Source: Asterella californica (lineage: Eukaryota; Streptophyta; Marchantiopsida; Marchantiales; Aytoniaceae). Taken from it: a DNA stretch of 64,000 nt. Positions 59,221 to 64,000 of the stretch are shown here, one piece after another. The DNA is taken from assembly GCA_036924285.1 (NCBI GenBank), contig JAYKYS010000018.1, forward strand, positions 5,022,001 through 5,086,000. Direction: 5' to 3'. Position 1 is the first letter of the stretch, and every line of letters starts with the position of its first letter. A model generated the notes under the pieces. It saw only the letters and a list, made by a program, of their open reading frames with translations, was not told where the DNA came from and searched no databases. Position numbers and translations under genes: made by a program.

Positions 59221-62107
59221 CGCATGCCGTGGTCGGTCTACATTGAATTACCACTTGTGTTACAACTGTGCTCATCTCTCAATCGCGTGATACCACTACT
59301 TAAAGATCTGTTGTTCGTCTTGTCGCTAAGATTGGCATTTTCAGGTCTATTGTGATTCTCTTCCAACTGTCTCTGTTTCTCCGATGCGTGGTACGGTTGT
59401 TAGGCCCGGGTTCTTCTGCAAGTCACTCTCTTTGCTCGCACTAGTGGTCTCCACAATCTCCATATGGAGGTTGCATCAACTTTTCTCTACCAGGCAATGA
59501 AACAGGTTCGCTCATCTCATGACTGGAATTTTGAAAGCTCTGGTCTTTGGTATTCTCGTGGTGTTGTAACTCTGTGATGTTTGCCTACGAGCTTTCTCAA
59601 TCGCGTCCTTGGTGATTTCCTTATGTTCGTGATCTCGTCTTTGTAGAATGCAGCAGTTCAATTTTAGAAAAAGGGCTAAGCAGTGTGTCGGTGCGAGGAA
59701 TGTCTTGACGCCTTTTTGAGCATAGCGAGATTGAAAGCACGTTTCAGTTTTTAGGTTCGATTCCAGCTTCCATATGATGTGATTTAACGTGCATTGACAG
59801 TTTTTATTACATTTTTGAGCCGGACTATCAGTAACTGCTGCCTCTGGAAGGATGACGTAGCTGCCGCGCATCTGCTCTTGGTGAGGGAAGAACGAACATG
59901 ACAGTCGGGTTGTAATCAGGTCAGGTTGCTAGAGCTCGATCTTCTAGAACTGACATACATTGTTGTAAGTTCTTAGAGTAATACATGTAGTAATGAAACT
60001 GTTTTCTACTGTTACAGTACTAAACATCCAACGCAAATGCCAACCAAAGTCTTAAGACAACGAGCACTGTATGTTCTTTCAGTTTTCTTCTATTTCACAT
60101 GCATTGCAGCTTGCTCGACTAACAAGCATCAAATATGTAGCGTAGAGTGAAACATAAGTTAGATACACTAACGCCTCAATCGATTATACTACTAACTATA
60201 CTAACCTAACGGACCAAACAAGTTTGCTGCGATACCAATAATTCATAGTTACAGTTTCCACTAACGCTAAAAGGTTTGATGTAGCGTTTGGATTTTGGAA
60301 TCAGCCATTTGGTATCACAAGCCATCTATTTTCGCCTCTAAATCGAAAAATGTTTCTTGTATGCATTATTATGTCTGAATCGTAAAAGCGGTCAATACAT
60401 GCAAACTTCCTCCCTGGGGAATCTTTGCAAATAGTCAGGAGGTGGGGACATGTCAGATGTTCACGTGCTAGTCTAAGAGTATTCTTATCACACACATTAC
60501 TTCAGTCTGAGAAAGGTCAGTTCTCTTTCGTTGTTGTAGTTGCACATATCATACCAAAGTAAAGATCAAGCTCAAACTCAATTTTTTTCAAAATTAGTCG
60601 TCTTGAAGTTACAGAACGTGATAGACGAGAGGAAATTGCATTAGCAAAATATCTTAACACTACTTTTGTTTGGAAAACATCACTTAACACTGGAGTGTAC
60701 ATGTCGTCCTCTGTGCCATACATGCAACGCGTGTGACGATCATAACAAAGGATTTGCAACTGGCAAGACATGGCATTCGAGGTTCTCAGCAAGGGCAGTA
60801 AAACGGCATTCACCGCGAGCAGCTCCATGCGAACTATGTGTGGTATATTGGAGGTCGAGGAATGGGACAAAACTGTGGACTTCTGCATAGCCGAGCCGAG
60901 AGGTATTAATGCAGCAGATCATCATGGAAGCCACCTCGTCTCTCTAATATGTGCGGTTCGAGCGACCAAGTCCATTTTGCATGATCATCTGCATTCGCCT
61001 ACTACAGAGTAATCGGTTGGTCTCGCAAAATATGTCCTTGAGCCATTGTTGAAGTTTGACTGTCGTGGCGGTCTAACGTCACAACAAACAGATCCATTGG
61101 GGTCGTTGGCAAGGGTGTTTATAGTCCCCAATGTCATAGCAGCTTCTTGTCGCTGCAGGCCGGCATTCGAAGGTGCTATGTGAAATGTGATGTCAGCTTC
61201 CTACAAATCCAAGTTAGTCATAGTAGAGGTGCTGGAAGTGTTTTACCGACCCACACAACTGTCGTCGGAATATCTTCGTAATCAACTATATTCTCGAGAA
61301 AACTTAGCTGATTTATAATTCCAGCCTTCTTTCAACCAAGAGATGTGCACAACACAGCGGGTATCAAGAGTATGAGAACAGAAAGCATTATGCAAGTTTG
61401 TAAGCATCGCCCTTGACGAGGCAAAGGGTTTCTGGTCGAGTTACGTACGAGTTGCTACCATATGACCTGGTTGATTCCCTGATCGTTCATCTGTGAAAGA
61501 TATCAGTGCAAGGCTCTAGCTTCCTGGTGATTTTGAACTATTAATTACTCCCTTACCACGAGTATTTGGCCTGTAATGCTAGTGTTCTCTGTCCTGGTGC
61601 CAAGCAAAAGCATAAAAACTCTCCAGTACAGGAGAAATATCTGATCAAACTTGCCGTCAAAATTTGTAACGGTAAGGTCTGAGGCGGGATTTGTTGCCTC
61701 CGTACTAAGGAACGAAGAACGTGTTTTTAGTGTTATATGGAATACTGGTCGATGAGCCAATGGACCTACCAGTACTTGACGACTGATCTGGACAATGGAC
61801 GTCTTACAAGAGGGAAACAGTTTTGATCACTGTTAAAGTGGTAGGCATCGTTGCTTGCGAAATTGGGACCTAGCATTACGTGGTACTTTTACTACTCCTT
61901 TACCCCTCTGAACAGCTTAACCATGTATACAACTCACAGAGGTAATGATGACTGAGGATGTTTGCCTGAATTTAGACGTCCGCTCCCATGCTGAATTTCT
62001 TTTTCTGTGTTGAGTGGCCTGTTCAGAGTTCTCACTTCTTGTGAAATACCCAAATATTAGTAGTCAGTTCCATGGAACGGTGGTTGAGGATATTGGGCCA
62101 AGCTCAA
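59221..62107. other. Intergenic, no gene supported
   Basis: Mixed composition, closer to coding GC than the AT-rich region to its left. Frames on the minus strand at 59512-59871 (119 codons) and 60517-60888 (123 codons) have no recognisable motif. The first encloses a tRNA-like B-box word but no tRNA. It may hold non-coding or untranslated exons of an unseen gene. Confidence 0.4.
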
Positions 62108-62433
62108 ACTCTGCTTTGTCAGTTGCTTAATTAAATTGACCGATCGGATCGACTCAAACTACTGTCCAATATCCGGCTGCTTTGAGAATGTGAACCAACA
62201 CTCTTCGGGGGTGCATCGAGAAGCTCCTGTTGTACGCCGGAGATAAGAGTCTGTGCATCCCCTGAGCCCGTGGAGACTCTGCCTTGTCAGTTGCTTAATT
62301 AAATTGACCGGTCGGACCCACTCAAACTACTGTCCAATATCCGGCTGCTTTAGAATGTGAACCAACACTCTTCGAAGGTGCATCGAGAATCTCCTGTTGT
62401 ACGCCGGAGATAGCATACCCTGAGCCCGTGGAG
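62108..62433 (+). repeat. Tandem duplication, 168-bp unit
   Basis: The unit from ACTCTGC(T/C)TTGTCAGTTGC to GAGCCCGTGGAG is repeated at an offset of 168 bases (62108-62275 and 62276-62433). Copies are about 90% alike with small deletions in the second. No coding sense. 62434-64000 shows only short frames and nothing recognisable. Confidence 0.85.
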
Positions 62434-64000
62434 ACTGTCGGTGGATCATGCTCATGGGCTAAACGGCAGCAGAAGTAGTCCTCTTAACTAATCAGTGAAG
62501 TCTTACAGATTCCGGTTGTTGTCACTTTTTGCAGGAGTTGCAGCCACCGTTGTGCTCTGTCTCGTTTCCAGGATTTGAGAAGAGTTGTTGAGCGAGGTTA
62601 TTTCCGCGTTACTTCTTAACGAATGTAGTTAGTGCACGACTGAACCTACGGTTTAGTCCAAAAGCCGAACTGCGTCGAGATATATCGAACGTTGCATGAA
62701 CGAATTGTCTCGAGACTACGGTAAACCCACTCTGACACAACATCCCGTATCTGCTCGTCCATATTTTCCCGTTAGAGATTCGTGTGTGCCCTTGTGAAGA
62801 GATCGTCACTTATGATACTTCTTCACCACCTTATAATGTAGGCAAGCCTTCTGCATAAAGTGCGCTTCCTGCTCCGTCACCGTGACCAACCATTGATAGG
62901 CCAGCATTTTTGGAATCTGGACAATGTGAGTTGAAGCTCCTACCGACTCGACTCGTGCAGCATCTTTGTATGACGTTGACATTGTTCATGGGGCCTACAA
63001 GCTGAAGCTATAAGTACTTGGAGATCTACACAATACAGTGCTGTATCTAGCCGTAGTACCACAGTAGTGGGCTACATCCATCAAACCTTCGCAGTACGTG
63101 TGCAGAGTGTTGCAGATAGGTTTCTGACCAAACGGAGAGCCGTACAAACGACATAGAGCTCTTTATGGACTCCTTTGCACGAAGTGGAGGATTGCTGCTT
63201 CAAGTGCAATTTTCAGTGTGAATCAGCTGGGAAAGGTTCCCTCAACACGCTCGTTATCAGAAGTTAATACAACGGGAGAATATGCGAACCCTGAAGTTTG
63301 GATAAGACACACGTTATAGTAGGGGAGTTGCAGAGGCAAATGATATACTGTACGTTCATGCATAGAAAGCACAGCAAGATCATGGCAGCTTTGTAGTTCA
63401 CTGTGTGCCTGGCAGGCAGTGTGAGGAAGCTTTAACGTACGCCAATGACGTTGAGTGTACAAAGGCGGCAATTCAGAGATGGACTTCAATCACTCAACGA
63501 AGAATGTGAGAGAACGTGAATTACCAGCATCAGTTGGCATGGTAACAAGCTGTCAGAGGCTGTGAATAATGAAGTTTCAAAGGGCTAATCCCGCAGATCT
63601 TGACTTGGGTCTTCAGCATAGGCTTATATGCCGTGTGACAAGACAACGTTCACTCCGGTGTGAAAACCACTGTATGATTGGAAGCTTCCATCATCACTAT
63701 CATCATGGACACGGGAAAAACTCACCAGCCTACCCTGGCAGCATGTCATCGACAGTCGTCCGTGTACAGGTTGAGAATTGGGTGAGGAGAAGAGAAATTA
63801 TTGGTCCACAGAGGCAACGCTCGCAGGTAGTCGTATGATACAGAAACCTTGTTGGAAATTTAGTCCTCGAATCAGTTTAAAGACAAGTCTGCTCCAACTG
63901 CATGTCGTTAAGCCTCCTCAGCTCGTCTCTTATGTACCACATTTATTCACCGGATTTCAATCCTGACCTACAGAAACAAGCAAGTTGAAGTGGTCAGAAA

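Noticed and set aside
59740..59775. B-box-like word GGTTCGATTCC suggesting a tRNA gene
   Set aside because: No A-box at the right distance, no acceptor stem pairing and no anticodon arm could be drawn around it.
60517..60888. 123-codon minus-strand ORF as a gene
   Set aside because: No recognisable domain, ordinary length for chance in this composition, and overlapping frames on both strands.

Overview
The window is nuclear DNA of a land plant, most likely a non-seed plant. A liverwort such as Marchantia is my best guess. The only clear host gene is an intron-containing plant calcium-dependent protein kinase (CDPK) at 45.5-49.5 kb with GT-AG introns. It carries two tandem, equal-length alternative exons, an arrangement I recall being described for a Marchantia polymorpha CDPK. 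Nearly everything else is transposon-derived and mostly broken. Spliced genes, LTRs, a tRNA-Met-type primer site and an A-rich retroposon tail rule out a bacterial genome.

Layout: 0-14.75 kb holds three decayed Ty3/gypsy elements on the + strand, one after another. G1 ends in a PHD finger. G2 has a zinc-knuckle ORF ahead of gag and a 3' LTR. G3 is heavily frameshifted. 15.0-15.7 kb is a decayed minus-strand piece of the chromovirus that is present almost complete at 36.5-43.0 kb. 16-29 kb is almost gene-free: a long dispersed repeat pair (19.2-21.0 and 25.8-27.4 kb), small tandem repeats, hairpin (MITE-like) repeats sharing a GCATGCAT / TTAGGTAATAAATTA signature, and a minus-strand scrap of a non-LTR element. 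29.2-35.5 kb holds the most unusual content: two related two-ORF cassettes on the minus strand. ORF2 of each is a single-tyrosine HUH (Rep-type) endonuclease without a helicase, matching the described Replitron class of eukaryotic transposons. ORF1 is a conserved companion of unknown function that overlaps ORF2 in the same relative frame in both copies. 36.5-43.0 kb is a chromovirus with both LTRs, a 4-bp target duplication, a primer site and a chromodomain, but no integrase core. 43-45.5 kb is the purine-rich leader and upstream region of the CDPK. 53.7-57.15 kb is a decayed non-LTR retrotransposon with zinc finger, reverse transcriptase, a restriction-like endonuclease and an A-rich tail. 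The rest (49.5-53.7 and 57.2-64 kb) is intergenic, with short hairpins and one 168-bp tandem duplication.

How the parts relate: the host gene sits between a chromovirus and a non-LTR element. The retroelements look dead because each has stops, frameshifts or deletions. The HUH cassettes are the least damaged mobile genes, with both ORF2 frames intact over more than 300 codons. No tRNA, rRNA or CRISPR feature was found. All homology calls come from motif reading; no database search was run.
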